Part shown: positions 34,804 to 44,389 of the stretch, piece by piece
Position numbering within the stretch: position 1 is the first letter of the stretch
Layout: every line of letters starts with the position of its first letter
From: JACKII01 sp965222315
Lineage (GTDB): Bacteria > Pseudomonadota > Alphaproteobacteria > Bin95
Assembly (NCBI GenBank): GCA_965222315.1
Contig: OZ244951.1
Location: 4,960,001 to 5,024,000 of the forward strand
Length of the DNA: 64,000 nucleotides
Reading direction: 5' to 3'
Translations under genes and position numbers: made by a program
The notes under the pieces: model-generated
Told to the model about the DNA's origin: nothing
The model's input: only the letters and a program-made list of their open reading frames with translations
Databases searched by the model: none

Positions 34804-36990
34804 CTAGTACCCCAACTGCTTGTTCAGCTTCTCCAGCAGCCCCTTCGCGGCCTCGGCAATCACGGTGCCAGGCGGGAAAATGGCGCTCGCGCCGGCCTCG
34901 TACAGTTCGTCATAGTCCTGTTTCGGCACCACGCCGCCGACGACGATCATGATGTCTTCGCGGCCCTGTTCGGCCAGCGCGCGCTTCAGTTCCGGCACCA
35001 GAGTCAAATGCCCCGCTGCCAGGGACGATGCGCCGACAATGTGCACGTCGTTCTCCACCGCCTGCCGCGCCGCCTCGTCCGGGGTCTGGAACAAGGGGCC
35101 GATGTCCACGTCGAAGCCCAGGTCGGCGAAGGCCGTGGCGATCACCTTCTGGCCGCGGTCGTGGCCGTCCTGGCCCATCTTGGCGATCAGGATGCGCGGA
35201 CGACGGCCCTCGTTTTCCTCGAACGCCTCCACCATCTTCTGAACTTCCTGCACGGCGCTATTCCCCTGGCCGACCTCTTGCCTGTAAACGCCGGACACCG
35301 TCTTGATGGAGGCGACGTGCCGGCCCCAGACCTTCTCCATCGCGCTCGTGATCTCGCCCACGGTCGCCATGGCGCGGGCCGCAGCCACGGATAGTTCCAG
35401 CACGTTGCCCTCACCGGTCTCAGCCGCCTTGGTCAGCGCAGCCAGAGCCTCATCGACCTTGCCTTGATCCCGCTCGGCGCGCAGGCGCTCCAGCTTCTCG
35501 ATCTGGGAGGCGCGGACGGCCTTGTTGTCGACCTTCAGGATTTCGATCTCACGCTCATCCGTGGCCCGGTACTTGTTGACGCCGACCACGGTCTGGCGGC
35601 CGCTATCGATGCGCGCCTGGGTGCGGGCGGCGGCTTCCTCGATCCGCATTTTGGGCACGCCGGCCTCGATGGCCTTGGCCATGCCGCCCATTTCCTCGAT
35701 CTCCTGGATGTGCGCCCAGGCCTTGGCCGCCACTTCCTGGGTCAGCCGCTCCACATAATAGGAGCCGCCCCAGGGGTCGATCACCTTGGTCGTACCGCTT
35801 TCCTGCTGTAGCACCAGCTGTGTGTTGCGCGCGATCCGGGCGGAGAAGTCGGTGGGCAGCGCCAGCGCCTCGTCCAGCGCGTTGGTGTGCAGGGACTGGG
35901 TGTGGCCCTGGGTGGCGGCCATTGCCTCCACACAGGTGCGCACCACATTGTTGAATACGTCCTGCGCGGCGAGCGACCAGCCGGACGTCTGGCAGTGGGT
36001 GCGCAACGCCAGCGATTTCGGGTTCTTCGCACCCTCCGCGGCCATCATCTTCGCCCAGAGCAGGCGGGCCGCGCGCATCTTCGCCACTTCCATGAAGAAG
36101 TTCATGCCGATGGCCCAGAAGAACGACAGCCGCGGCGCGAAAGCGTCGATATCCAGCCCCGCTTCCTTGCCCGCCCGAGCATATTCCAACCCGTCCGCCA
36201 GCGTATAGGCCAGTTCCAGGTCGGCGGTCGCGCCCGCTTCCTGCATGTGGTAGCCGCTGATGGAGATCGAGTTGAAGCGCGGCATCTCCTTTGACGTGTA
36301 CTCGAAAATATCAGAGATGATCCGCATGCTTGGCTGTGGCGGGTAGATATAGGTGTTGCGGACCATGAACTCCTTCAGAATGTCATTCTGGATGGTTCCG
36401 GTCAGCTGGTCGTGGGCGACGCCCTGCTCTTCCGCCGCGGCGATGTACAATGCCAGCACCGGCAGCACCGCGCCGTTCATGGTCATCGACACGCTCATCT
36501 CGCCGAGCGGGATGCCGTCAAACAGAGTGCGCATGTCATAAATGCTGTCGATGGCCACGCCCGCCATGCCCACGTCCGCCGCCACGCGCGGATCGTCGGA
36601 GTCGTAGCCCCGGTGCGTCGCCAGGTCGAAGGCGATGGAAAGGCCCTTCTGCCCTGCCGCCAGGTTGCGCCGGTAGAAGGCGTTGGAGTCCTCCGCCGTG
36701 GAGAAGCCCGCATACTGGCGGAGCGTCCAGGGCTTGTTCACATACATGGTCGGGTAGGGGCCGCGCAGATAGGGCGCGATGCCCGGCATGGTGTCGAGGA
36801 AGTCGAGCCCTTCCAGGTCCTTTTCCGTGTACACCGGCTTGACCGCAATACCCTCCGGCGTCAGCCAGGGCTCCGGCTTGCGGCCAAGCTCCGCCTCCGC
36901 CTGCGCTTCCCAGGCCGCGAAGTCCACGGCGGGCGGCGGCGCGTTGTCGGGCTCCAGGTGGACATTGGCAAAGCTCGGGATGGCGGACAT
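34804..36990 (-). CDS. scpA: Methylmalonyl-CoA mutase (single-chain, large subunit)
   Basis: A 728-residue adenosylcobalamin enzyme interconverting (R)-methylmalonyl-CoA and succinyl-CoA. The N-terminal TIM barrel carries GPYPTMYVNKPWTLRQYAGF and the substrate-contact segments SISGYHMQEAGA and RTHCQTSGWSL. The C-terminal B12 domain has the base-off motif DGHDRG (near residue 605), GASSLAAGH and VVGGVVP. Start MSAIPS at 36990 is chosen because the sequence upstream is not family-like. Serves propionate, odd-chain and branched-chain breakdown. No mutB-like small subunit, MeaB or epimerase gene is nearby, as usual in alphaproteobacteria. Confidence 0.96.
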   Translation of the reverse strand: MSAIPSFANVHLEPDNAPPPAVDFAAWEAQAEAELGRKPEPWLTPEGIAVKPVYTEKDLEGLDFLDTMPGIAPYLRGPYPTMYVNKPWTLRQYAGFSTAEDSNAFYRRNLAAGQKGLSIAFDLATHRGYDSDDPRVAADVGMAGVAIDSIYDMRTLFDGIPLGEMSVSMTMNGAVLPVLALYIAAAEEQGVAHDQLTGTIQNDILKEFMVRNTYIYPPQPSMRIISDIFEYTSKEMPRFNSISISGYHMQEAGATADLELAYTLADGLEYARAGKEAGLDIDAFAPRLSFFWAIGMNFFMEVAKMRAARLLWAKMMAAEGAKNPKSLALRTHCQTSGWSLAAQDVFNNVVRTCVEAMAATQGHTQSLHTNALDEALALPTDFSARIARNTQLVLQQESGTTKVIDPWGGSYYVERLTQEVAAKAWAHIQEIEEMGGMAKAIEAGVPKMRIEEAAARTQARIDSGRQTVVGVNKYRATDEREIEILKVDNKAVRASQIEKLERLRAERDQGKVDEALAALTKAAETGEGNVLELSVAAARAMATVGEITSAMEKVWGRHVASIKTVSGVYRQEVGQGNSAVQEVQKMVEAFEENEGRRPRILIAKMGQDGHDRGQKVIATAFADLGFDVDIGPLFQTPDEAARQAVENDVHIVGASSLAAGHLTLVPELKRALAEQGREDIMIVVGGVVPKQDYDELYEAGASAIFPPGTVIAEAAKGLLEKLNKQLGY

Positions 36991-37094
36991 GGGCGTGGCT
37001 CGCAACAACGGGGGGCGCGAAAACGCGCATTTGCACTCGAAATTACGGGAAAATGCGGCGGCGGTCGAGTCCGGTGCGGTCGCCGCCGATGCCC

Positions 37095-37877
37095 TCAAAC
37101 ATCCTTGGCGTCAATCGAACCCCAATCGTAATTTTGCCACGCAGTGAGCAATTCCGAGGGTGTGCCCTTGTCAGCCGCGGCTTGGATGAAAAGGCCGGCA
37201 TCTTTCGCGGAAAGTGACATGAGGTGCTGAAAGTTGGCTTGGATGAAATCCCATTTTTGAACGACGTTGCTGTTGCCGGTCGAGTTTTTGATGATTTCCA
37301 TAAGGTGCGTTGTATCCATGCCGTGAGCGCTGGCCATCGCGCGGACTTCCATAACCAGCGCTATGGTCCCGACCAACAGCCCGTTGTTCGCCAGTTTGGC
37401 GACCATCCCCATGCCAACATCGCCGCAAGGAAATATCGTGCCCATTGCCTCAAGCGGTGCACGGCAACGCTCAATGACGTCCGCCGCGCCGCCTGTCATC
37501 AGCGCCAGTGTTGCGGCGGCCGCGCCGTCCGGCCCGCCCCTCACCGGGCAGTCGATCACTTCTATCTCACGCGGCGCCAATTCCTCAGCCAGCGATTTGC
37601 AATAATCAGGGTCGATCGTGCTCATGATGATGATCACGCTGCCCGGACGAAGTGCCGAGAGCGCGCCAGTCGAGCCGTGCAACACCTGCTCCGTCTGCGC
37701 CTGGTCGACAACGATGGTCATGAAGATGTCGGCCTGCGCACCAACGCCGGCAGGATTTTCCGCCTCGACTAGGCCCTCTTTGGCGAGCGCCTCTATCGCC
37801 TCCCGCCGCCGGTTGGCGCAGCTGGACACCCGCATTAACCTCGCGGTTTTCCGTTTGATGTGATTCACTTGGGCCAT
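37095..37877 (-). pseudogene. 3-hydroxyisobutyrate dehydrogenase-family protein, N-terminus lost to IS insertion
   Basis: The sequence is recognisable beta-hydroxyacid dehydrogenase from REAIEALAKEG onward: MSTIDPDYCKSLAEEL, DCPVRGGPDGAAAATL, the catalytic-lysine region VAKLANNGLLVG and a normal C-terminal helical domain. The first 30 or so residues, including the NAD-binding GLGxMG loop, are missing. The frame instead runs into the IS terminal repeat at 37820 and continues about 19 codons inside the element. Without the dinucleotide motif it should be inactive. The break coincides exactly with the IS end. The head-truncated DUF1111 gene on the far side of the element shows that intervening DNA was also lost. 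Confidence 0.85.
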
Positions 37878-39141
37878 CGCATTGATGGAGCAGTCCGATG
37901 GAACAGCGCGGTTTTTTCAGCCTTTCGGAACATCTGGAGAAGCTCAGCGAGCATGGCGACCCGCTGGAGGTTCTCGATAAGGCGGTGGATTTCGAGTATT
38001 TCCGCGGCTGGCTGGTCGAGGGGCTCGGTTATGGCGATGGCCGCAAGGGCGGGAGACCGCCGTTCGATCCGGTGTCGATGTTCAAGGCCCTGATCCTGCA
38101 GGCCCAGCACAATCTGTCGGACGCGAAGATGGAATTCATGATCAGGGATCGGCTCTCATGGATGCGGTTCCTGGGCTTCGATCTGGGCGGTCCGACGCCG
38201 GACGAGAACACGATCCGGCTGTTCCGCAACAAACTGACGGAGACCGGCACCTTGCGGCGGGTGATGAAGGCATTCGACTGGCAATTGCACAAGAAGGGCT
38301 ACATCCCGATAGGCGGCCAGACCTGTGTCCGACCCCGATCGGGTATCGTCGATGCGAGCCTGGTACCCGCGCCGAAGCAGCGGAACACCGAGGATGAGAA
38401 GGCAGCGATCAAGGCTGGGGAATCGGCCAAGGAGATTTGGCCGGACCAGCCAAACAAGGCGGCCCAGAAGGACACAAACGCGCGTTGGACTCTAAAAATT
38501 GGCGGCAAGATCCGTTGCCGGCCGGACGGCTCACCGCTGCCGCAGATCGCCCAGCCGGTATTCGGCGACAAGTCCCACATCGCCATCGACCGGCGCTATG
38601 GCTTCATCCAGAAGAGCAGCGTCACCTCGGCGGCCGAAGCCGATGGCGGCGAGCTTCGGCGGTTGGTGACCACGGCCAACACATCCTCGGAGGTCTGGGC
38701 CGATACCGCCTACCGCTCGAAGCAGAACGAGGAGTGGCTGGCTGACAGGATGCTGACCAGCCGCATCCATCGCCGCAAACCGAACGGCAAGCCGATGTCC
38801 AAGGCGACGGCACGCGCCAATGGCAGGAAGTCATCCGTCCGGGCACGCGTCGAGCATGTCTTTGGCCATCAAGAGATGCGCTTCGGCCTGTTCATTCGCA
38901 CCATTGGTCTGGCGCGGGCCGAGGCGAAATTAACCCTGGCCAACATCGCCTATAACTTCGACCGGCTCATGTTCCATGAACGCCGGACTGCGTCGGCGTG
39001 AGTCTGTCCAGAAATGGGGAAAGTCGAAGCAACATCCCCTCCAAAACCCAAAACCGATCCGCCAGATCGGCCTATGGACTTCGGCTCCCTGTAACCATCG
39101 CCATCAACGCCTGAAATCATAGTTAATGCGGGTGTCCAGCT
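37820..39141 (+). mobile_element. IS5-family insertion sequence
   Basis: About 1.32 kb bounded by 20-bp perfect terminal inverted repeats: AGCTGGACACCCGCATTAAC at 37820-37839 and its complement at 39122-39141. It contains one transposase gene on the plus strand. Flanking 4-mers are GCGC and CATC, so no target duplication is visible, although IS5-family insertion normally leaves a 4-bp one. Both flanking genes are cut at the IS edge and face it with their missing 5' ends, consistent with deletion between two former copies. Confidence 0.92.
37898..39001 (+). CDS. IS5-family transposase
   Basis: A 367-residue DDE transposase. The N-terminal domain begins with EQRGFFSLSEHLEKLSEHGDP, the form of the IS5 subgroup; the DDE catalytic residues are about D152 (IVDASLV), D269 (VWADTAYRS) and E319 (RARVEHVFGH). 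Eight residues (TCVRPRSG, 142-149, bases 38321-38344) are inserted before IVDAS compared with the common form GGQIVDA of the family, in frame, next to the first catalytic Asp. Whether the enzyme is active cannot be told. Confidence 0.92.
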   Translation: MEQRGFFSLSEHLEKLSEHGDPLEVLDKAVDFEYFRGWLVEGLGYGDGRKGGRPPFDPVSMFKALILQAQHNLSDAKMEFMIRDRLSWMRFLGFDLGGPTPDENTIRLFRNKLTETGTLRRVMKAFDWQLHKKGYIPIGGQTCVRPRSGIVDASLVPAPKQRNTEDEKAAIKAGESAKEIWPDQPNKAAQKDTNARWTLKIGGKIRCRPDGSPLPQIAQPVFGDKSHIAIDRRYGFIQKSSVTSAAEADGGELRRLVTTANTSSEVWADTAYRSKQNEEWLADRMLTSRIHRRKPNGKPMSKATARANGRKSSVRARVEHVFGHQEMRFGLFIRTIGLARAEAKLTLANIAYNFDRLMFHERRTASA

Positions 39142-39430
39142 CATCTGGCCCTACACCGACCTGCTGTTACACGACATGGGGCCAGGCCTCGCCGACCACC
39201 GGCCGGAGGGGGCCGCCGATGGCCGCGAATGGCGCACGCCGCCGCTTTGGGGAATTGGCCTCACCAAGGCGGTGAACGGCCATACGCTCTTCCTGCATGA
39301 CGGCCGGGCCCGAAACCTGCTGGAGGCGATCCTCTGGCATGGCGGCGAGGCAGAGGTCACGCGTAGCCGTGTCGTCGAGATGACGAGGGCGGAACGCAGA
39401 GACCTGATCGCCTTCCTGAACTCGCTCTAG
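39142..39430 (+). pseudogene. DUF1111-type diheme oxidoreductase, C-terminal fragment
   Basis: Starting directly at the IS end, the frame encodes IWPYTDLLLHDMGPGLAD, then EWRTPPLWGIGL, HTLFLHDGRARNLLEAILWHGGEA and DLIAFLNSL to the stop. These are the conserved C-terminal motifs of the periplasmic diheme (thiol oxidoreductase-like) DUF1111 family. The heme-binding CxxCH motifs and all upstream sequence are missing, since the protein is normally about 450 residues. The remnant has no start signals of its own. It marks the right side of a deletion at the IS. Confidence 0.85.
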
Positions 39431-39595
39431 GAGCGGCTTGGAAAAGAGAACCCATGACCCGCGCCCTCCTGATTTGAGGCGCGCTGGCTGCTTAAGCAAA
39501 GTTCAATGTCTCAAAACTGTGGACCGGTACGCAATTGAAGCATTAAGCAGGATACCAACTGCTGGCCTGCGACAGCGCTCGATGAAAGCGGGCGG

Positions 39596-40924
39596 TTATT
39601 GTGCGCAGTTCCAAGCCTTCACATCGGCTTCGTCATAGGGGTATCGCGACGCTTCGAGGACTTCCGGCACCCAGTTGGATCGGAGACGCTCATTGATCCA
39701 TTCCCAAACGGTGTTGCCTTCCGGCGTTGCCTCGAACGCCCGGCCGGCCCGGGGCTCGACAATAAGATAGTTTCCATTGCTGAGCGTTTGCCACTTACCG
39801 GCAAAAGCGGAATAAAAATGCTCCGAATTGTTGATCGGATACAATGCCTCGGTCTTACCGGTATGCGGCTCAAACGCGATAATCTGGCTTCCGCCGTTGA
39901 AATCGCCACGGAAGGTGAGGTCACGGTTGTTGTTGTAAACGCCGATCTTTCCATCGCCGATAAAATCCGGATCGTGTTGCAGAATAAGCGGATCGCCGCC
40001 ACGCCACCTCACCTTGCCCGTGTCCGGATCGATGACGAAAACACTGTGCAGTTGCCGGAATGAAACCGCGATATCGCCTGCTTCAAACAGGGGATAGCTG
40101 TCTGCCAGGTCGGGTGACAGTTCTTCCACATCGTTGACATGAAAGATGTCGCCGCTAAAGCCAGTTTGCGGTGATTGCGACGGCCGTACGAGACGGGGCA
40201 GCAGGTGCTGCAAACCGTTGTCAAAAATTACCTCCAGCGAACTGACCGTTTGCAGTATCTCGCCATCAGGGGAAATTTTCACGAAAATATCCTCGTACAC
40301 TGGCGGGTGAAGGATTTTGTACTTGCTGAGATAGGCGATACCGGCCGGATCGGCGTTGTGGAAGCGGGCGCCGGTAATCCAGAAGTTGCCATCATGGGTG
40401 GGCGCAATTGAATGGTGCGCATACGTGTCCGGGCGCGCCCAAATGACGTTGCCGCATCGGTCCAGACGCGCAATGCCTACATACTCAATATTGATCAGAA
40501 TATCCCCGTTCGGAAACAGGTACGAGCCGTGTACGTATTCAAGCAATTGGTTGGCGCCAAAGACACTGGCTCGGTTCGGAAATATGTCGGCGCCGTTGAT
40601 TTTCCATTCGTGCAGTGTTTCGCCTTGGGTACTGATGACCCTGACTCCGGGTGCCCAGTCATGCTCCGGGAAAAATGACGTCAACAAGGTAACGCCCGGT
40701 GCGATGGCCTCGGATTGCAGAGTGCGAGCCCCAACCCGCTCATAAACCGCCTGATGAAATTTGTTGGGCTTGATGTAGTCTTTCGTCCCCTCATAAATGG
40801 CATTGAGTTGGGGAAACGGAAATATCCAGAATTTTGCCGAAACCGCACCCCAGAACCAAATAGCTGCAGCCAATGAAAGAAGAAACAAGGCAATAGGAAT
40901 GTAGCGAAGTGCATTTTTGAGCAA
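39596..40924 (-). CDS. Arylsulfotransferase (ASST) family protein
   Basis: 442 residues with one N-terminal membrane helix (about 8-28, PIALFLLSLAAAIWFWG), so the rest faces the periplasm. The body is a beta-propeller-like set of repeats. Conserved pieces include HDWAPGVRVISTQGETLHEW, LLEYVHGSYLFPNGDILIN, AHHSIAPTHDGNFWITG and NGNYLIVEPRAGRAFEATPEGNTVWEW, matching arylsulfotransferase_2-type proteins often found in exopolysaccharide loci. Actual sulfotransfer is not demonstrated for this subgroup. It diverges from an ABC exporter gene with 305 bases between, and starts the polysaccharide locus. Confidence 0.82.
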   Translation of the reverse strand: MLKNALRYIPIALFLLSLAAAIWFWGAVSAKFWIFPFPQLNAIYEGTKDYIKPNKFHQAVYERVGARTLQSEAIAPGVTLLTSFFPEHDWAPGVRVISTQGETLHEWKINGADIFPNRASVFGANQLLEYVHGSYLFPNGDILINIEYVGIARLDRCGNVIWARPDTYAHHSIAPTHDGNFWITGARFHNADPAGIAYLSKYKILHPPVYEDIFVKISPDGEILQTVSSLEVIFDNGLQHLLPRLVRPSQSPQTGFSGDIFHVNDVEELSPDLADSYPLFEAGDIAVSFRQLHSVFVIDPDTGKVRWRGGDPLILQHDPDFIGDGKIGVYNNNRDLTFRGDFNGGSQIIAFEPHTGKTEALYPINNSEHFYSAFAGKWQTLSNGNYLIVEPRAGRAFEATPEGNTVWEWINERLRSNWVPEVLEASRYPYDEADVKAWNCAQ

Positions 40925-41229
40925 TGTTATCTCTCCATAACTGCCGCCAGTGCCAATAGCCTAGGCGAAGGCGATCCATACCGGTTGCGATCCTGCGGCA
41001 CCCGTTCGCCGAAGTATGGCGCCATTGAACCGGCATCCAGGTTGCCAATCGGGCTTGTTCTCTTCCAACTTGCGGTTTTTGTCGTGCCCTCGCGGGCTTG
41101 GGTAGTAATCGCAGGCTTTGCCTGCCTCATTTGGCACTATATGGGGTAAAACTCCGTGCCGTCCCTTCGTCATTGCGGCGCACGACCCTTTGCGATTGCT
41201 GAAATCTCCTGTAGGGCATTCAAAAAATC
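40925..41229. other. Divergent intergenic region of the polysaccharide locus
   Basis: Lies between the divergent arylsulfotransferase-like and ABC exporter genes and should carry both promoters. A short hairpin GCAGGC TTT GCCTGC is present at about 41110-41124. CGTCATTGCG near 41170 resembles the end of the element at 4821-4927. I see no convincing operator or ORF. Confidence 0.5.
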
Positions 41230-43020
41230 GTGCTGAATAAGCGCCGGAGAGAGATAGTGAGCACTAGTCGACACCGATCAATGTGGTCTGAAGCTGGTCG
41301 GTTGGTCGGATACTTCAAGGACTTCCGGTTGACTCCGCTTCTGCTCATTTCTTTGGGCATAGCGGCCGCATTATCCGAGACCCTGGGCATCAGTCTGGCG
41401 GTCATGTTCCTGTTCGCGGTGCTGGGCCAAACGGAACAGATCGAGGCGGGCGGCGGACTTCTGGCGGAGTTCTACACCCGCATCGATGCGCTGTTCGGCG
41501 GCGACACATCGCTGATAGCGGGCGTTTTCTTTCTGCTGATCATCCTGAATGCTGCCCTTGTCTATGCGTACCAAGTTGTGACGGCGGAGACGATGAACCG
41601 GGTTGCCGAACGGGTGCGCAACCTCATCCACCGGCAATATGTCAGTGTCGGCTACAGCTATCTGCAGAAAAAGGAACACGGCGAACTGATCCACGCCCTG
41701 GGCAATGAATCTTGGGAGATCGCGGATGCGTTTTACAGCTTTGCCCGGATCGGTGTGAGCCTGTGCACACTGGGAGTGTTCGGCGCGGGTGTGTTCGCCC
41801 TGTCCTGGGAGATTGGCGTGACGACGTTCGTGTGCGCGTCGTCTTTCTTTCTGCTGCTGCTGTTACTGTCCGGCGTGGTCCGGCGGCTGGGGCAGGAAAC
41901 GCTGCAAGCCAATCAATTGCTGGCAGAACGGATGCTGATCAGCCTGAACGGCATGCGGACTCTGCGTGTCTTTGCCCAAGAGCCCTATCTGCTTCGCGTG
42001 TTTGGCCGGGCCTCATCCAGCGTGCGGCGGCTTGCTATCCGCATGGAGCGGGTCAAGGCATTGACCGGTCCGATTGGCGAGGTCGCGAGCCTTGGCACGC
42101 TGGTGATTATCGCTGTGGTTGGCAGCTATACGGGCGTCAATACGCCGACCATCATCGCCTGCGTGCTGCTGCTGTTCCGCCTGCAACCCTATTTGCGGGA
42201 GTTGGAAACGCAACGGATCGCACTGGCCGGCATGGCCGCATCGATGCGGAATGTGGCCGATCTGCTTGACCCGAAAGACAAGCCTTGGCCGACGAACGGC
42301 GAACGGGAATTCGCCGGCTTTTCCGATAACATCTGCTTCGAGTGCGTCACGTTTTTCCATGATCCGGATCGCCCGGCGACACTGGACACGGTGTCGTTCA
42401 CCTTGCGCTGTGGAGAAACGACCCTGCTTGCCGGGCCGAGCGGGTCCGGCAAGACAACGATCCTGAATCTGTTGCTGCGGCTGTACGAACCCCATTCCGG
42501 GCGAATTCTGGTCGATGGTACGCAGCTAAACGAATATAGCCGCGCCAGTTGGCTGCAACGGCTGGCGATTGCGGGCCAGGATGTGGAACTGATCGAGGGG
42601 ACGGTGTTGCAGAACATCCGCCTCGGCGACCATGACGCGCCGATGGAGGCTGTGGAGCGGGCCTGTGCGATGGTGGAGATTGTGGACGATATCCGCGCTT
42701 TGCCGCAGGGATTCAATACGAGGATCGGGGCGGCGGGCCTCAGTCTCTCAGGCGGTCAGCGTCAAAGGCTCGGCTTGGCACGGGCGCTTTTGCGGGAACC
42801 CGAGATTTTAATTCTAGACGAAGCGATGAGCGCGCTGGAGCCGCAGCGCGAAGCCCGCATCCGCGAGCGTATTGCCGGGTTGATGGCCGGAAAGACCGTG
42901 CTGGTCGTCAGCCATCGTACCGATGCGGCGATAGGTGCGGACAGCATCATTGCCATTGACGATGGTCAGGTAACACCCGGTTCCAATCCGGAAGCAGGGA
43001 AGGGCAGGCGGGCAGGTTAA
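41230..43020 (+). CDS. ABC exporter, fused permease and ATP-binding protein
   Basis: A 596-residue MsbA-like half-transporter. About six hydrophobic helices occupy residues 35-320 and the nucleotide-binding domain follows. Walker A is AGPSGSGKTTIL (about 399-410), the signature LSLSGGQRQRLGLARAL (about 505-521), Walker B EILILDEAMSAL and the H-loop VVSHRTDA. It should work as a homodimer exporting a lipid-linked glycan or other amphiphile. The start GTG 41230 is the longest; GTG 41257 has a better Shine-Dalgarno (GGAGAGAGA) and may be the true start. Its stop overlaps the stop of the convergent glycosyltransferase gene by 3 bases. Confidence 0.9.
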   Translation: MLNKRRREIVSTSRHRSMWSEAGRLVGYFKDFRLTPLLLISLGIAAALSETLGISLAVMFLFAVLGQTEQIEAGGGLLAEFYTRIDALFGGDTSLIAGVFFLLIILNAALVYAYQVVTAETMNRVAERVRNLIHRQYVSVGYSYLQKKEHGELIHALGNESWEIADAFYSFARIGVSLCTLGVFGAGVFALSWEIGVTTFVCASSFFLLLLLLSGVVRRLGQETLQANQLLAERMLISLNGMRTLRVFAQEPYLLRVFGRASSSVRRLAIRMERVKALTGPIGEVASLGTLVIIAVVGSYTGVNTPTIIACVLLLFRLQPYLRELETQRIALAGMAASMRNVADLLDPKDKPWPTNGEREFAGFSDNICFECVTFFHDPDRPATLDTVSFTLRCGETTLLAGPSGSGKTTILNLLLRLYEPHSGRILVDGTQLNEYSRASWLQRLAIAGQDVELIEGTVLQNIRLGDHDAPMEAVERACAMVEIVDDIRALPQGFNTRIGAAGLSLSGGQRQRLGLARALLREPEILILDEAMSALEPQREARIRERIAGLMAGKTVLVVSHRTDAAIGADSIIAIDDGQVTPGSNPEAGKGRRAG

Positions 43021-44036
43021 GCTTGTTCCACCTCGATCGATTTCATCCCCAGACGGCGCCGCAGTTCATGATAGACCTTGGGCGTCAGCAGCCACACCAA
43101 GGCGCGGCGGCTTTCCATGCCCCATCTGCCCAGAATGGCGTGCGGAATGTTGGCCATCTGCCAGATCCGGGGATTGTCGAACCGCAGCATTTCACCACGG
43201 AAAGCCTGCCACAATTGTGGGTCGGTAATGCCGATTTCGATCATGTAAGTTTGCAGCCATTCCAGGAAACGCGGGCGGATCTCCAGGTCGCCTTTTACCC
43301 GGCCGACCTGGTTGCACGCCGATTCTGCATGTTGCCGGTAGTAGTCCAGCACCTCCTCGATGGCGATCACCGGCCAGTTCAGGAACATTTTGAACAGCAT
43401 CACCTGATCTTCATAGAGGCCGCGGAATTCCTCGTTGAAACAACCAACCGCCTCCAGCCGGTCGCGCCGGATCAGCAGGCTGCAGATCCCCGGCATGCCG
43501 GCCCCATGACTGGCAAGATAGTGCATCGCCACGGATGGCTGACGCAGCAACTGGTTCGAAGGCACCCCTAACGGTGTAATGAAATCGGACGAAAGCCAGG
43601 GCCGCGTGGCAGGCAGGTTCGCCTTGTCCCAACTGGACCAGAGCAAGGTCGGGGACATGCACAAGCCCGCCTCCGGATTGCGCTCCATCACTTCTACATG
43701 GCGCTTCAGGCGGTCGGGCAGCCAGATATCGTCGGCATCCAGCAGTGCCACGTACTTGCCCTTGGCGCACCGGATGCCAGCGTTCCGGGAGGCGCTCATC
43801 CCCCGGTTCTCATGGTTGGGGTGTTCGGTATAGGTGATCCGGTCCGGATGGGCGGCCGCATAGCTTTTCGCGATCGCCGTCGCGCCGTCCGTTGTTCCGT
43901 CATCGACGAGGATCAGTTCCCAGTTCGGATACGACTGGGCGATGACGCTCTCGATCGCGTCCCCGATATACTTCTCGCCATTGAGAAAGATAATAACGCA
44001 GGAAACGAGTGGTAAGTCATCGCGCTCTCCTTGCAT
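43017..44036 (-). CDS. GT2-family glycosyltransferase
   Basis: A 339-residue GT-A fold enzyme. The N-terminal VSCVIIFLNGEKYI, ELILVDDGTTDG (acidic nucleotide-binding), MSASRNAGIRCAKGKYVALLDADD (the DxD-type motif near residue 103) and a C-terminal helical region are present. No membrane segment, so it is cytoplasmic or peripheral. It probably adds a sugar to a lipid-linked oligosaccharide of the surface polysaccharide. Single gene on the minus strand, convergent with the ABC exporter and divergent from a methyltransferase gene. Confidence 0.9.
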   Translation of the reverse strand: MQGERDDLPLVSCVIIFLNGEKYIGDAIESVIAQSYPNWELILVDDGTTDGATAIAKSYAAAHPDRITYTEHPNHENRGMSASRNAGIRCAKGKYVALLDADDIWLPDRLKRHVEVMERNPEAGLCMSPTLLWSSWDKANLPATRPWLSSDFITPLGVPSNQLLRQPSVAMHYLASHGAGMPGICSLLIRRDRLEAVGCFNEEFRGLYEDQVMLFKMFLNWPVIAIEEVLDYYRQHAESACNQVGRVKGDLEIRPRFLEWLQTYMIEIGITDPQLWQAFRGEMLRFDNPRIWQMANIPHAILGRWGMESRRALVWLLTPKVYHELRRRLGMKSIEVEQA

Positions 44037-44389
44037 TGCGTACGCTCCGTGATGGGTCTTCTATGCTCAAGACTGAACTGGCCCGTGTCAGATTTCAAAG
44101 CGTTGGTACAATAAATCCTTCTGAAAAAAAAGCCGACGGATGATCGCTGCTATTTTGGCATTGAACCGTATGCCTGGTGGCCATTTGTATGTGCATGTAT
44201 GCCGTGCAATCCAAAATTGCGTGACATTGTATCGCATATTCTGGCTGGCCTGTCGAATTGCCTACAAAATCCTTTCAAAATGCTTATGATGATAATCAGT
44301 ATCTTTTGAGATTCCTGCCGCGACAACGCAAGCTTCATCTTGGCATTGTTGAGGAAGTGGGGATTAATACTTTGGAGAGGTGTGGGGTG

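Noticed and set aside
34804..36990. Cobalamin riboswitch upstream of methylmalonyl-CoA mutase
   Set aside because: Only about 100 bases separate it from the next gene and no B12-box-like motif could be recognised.
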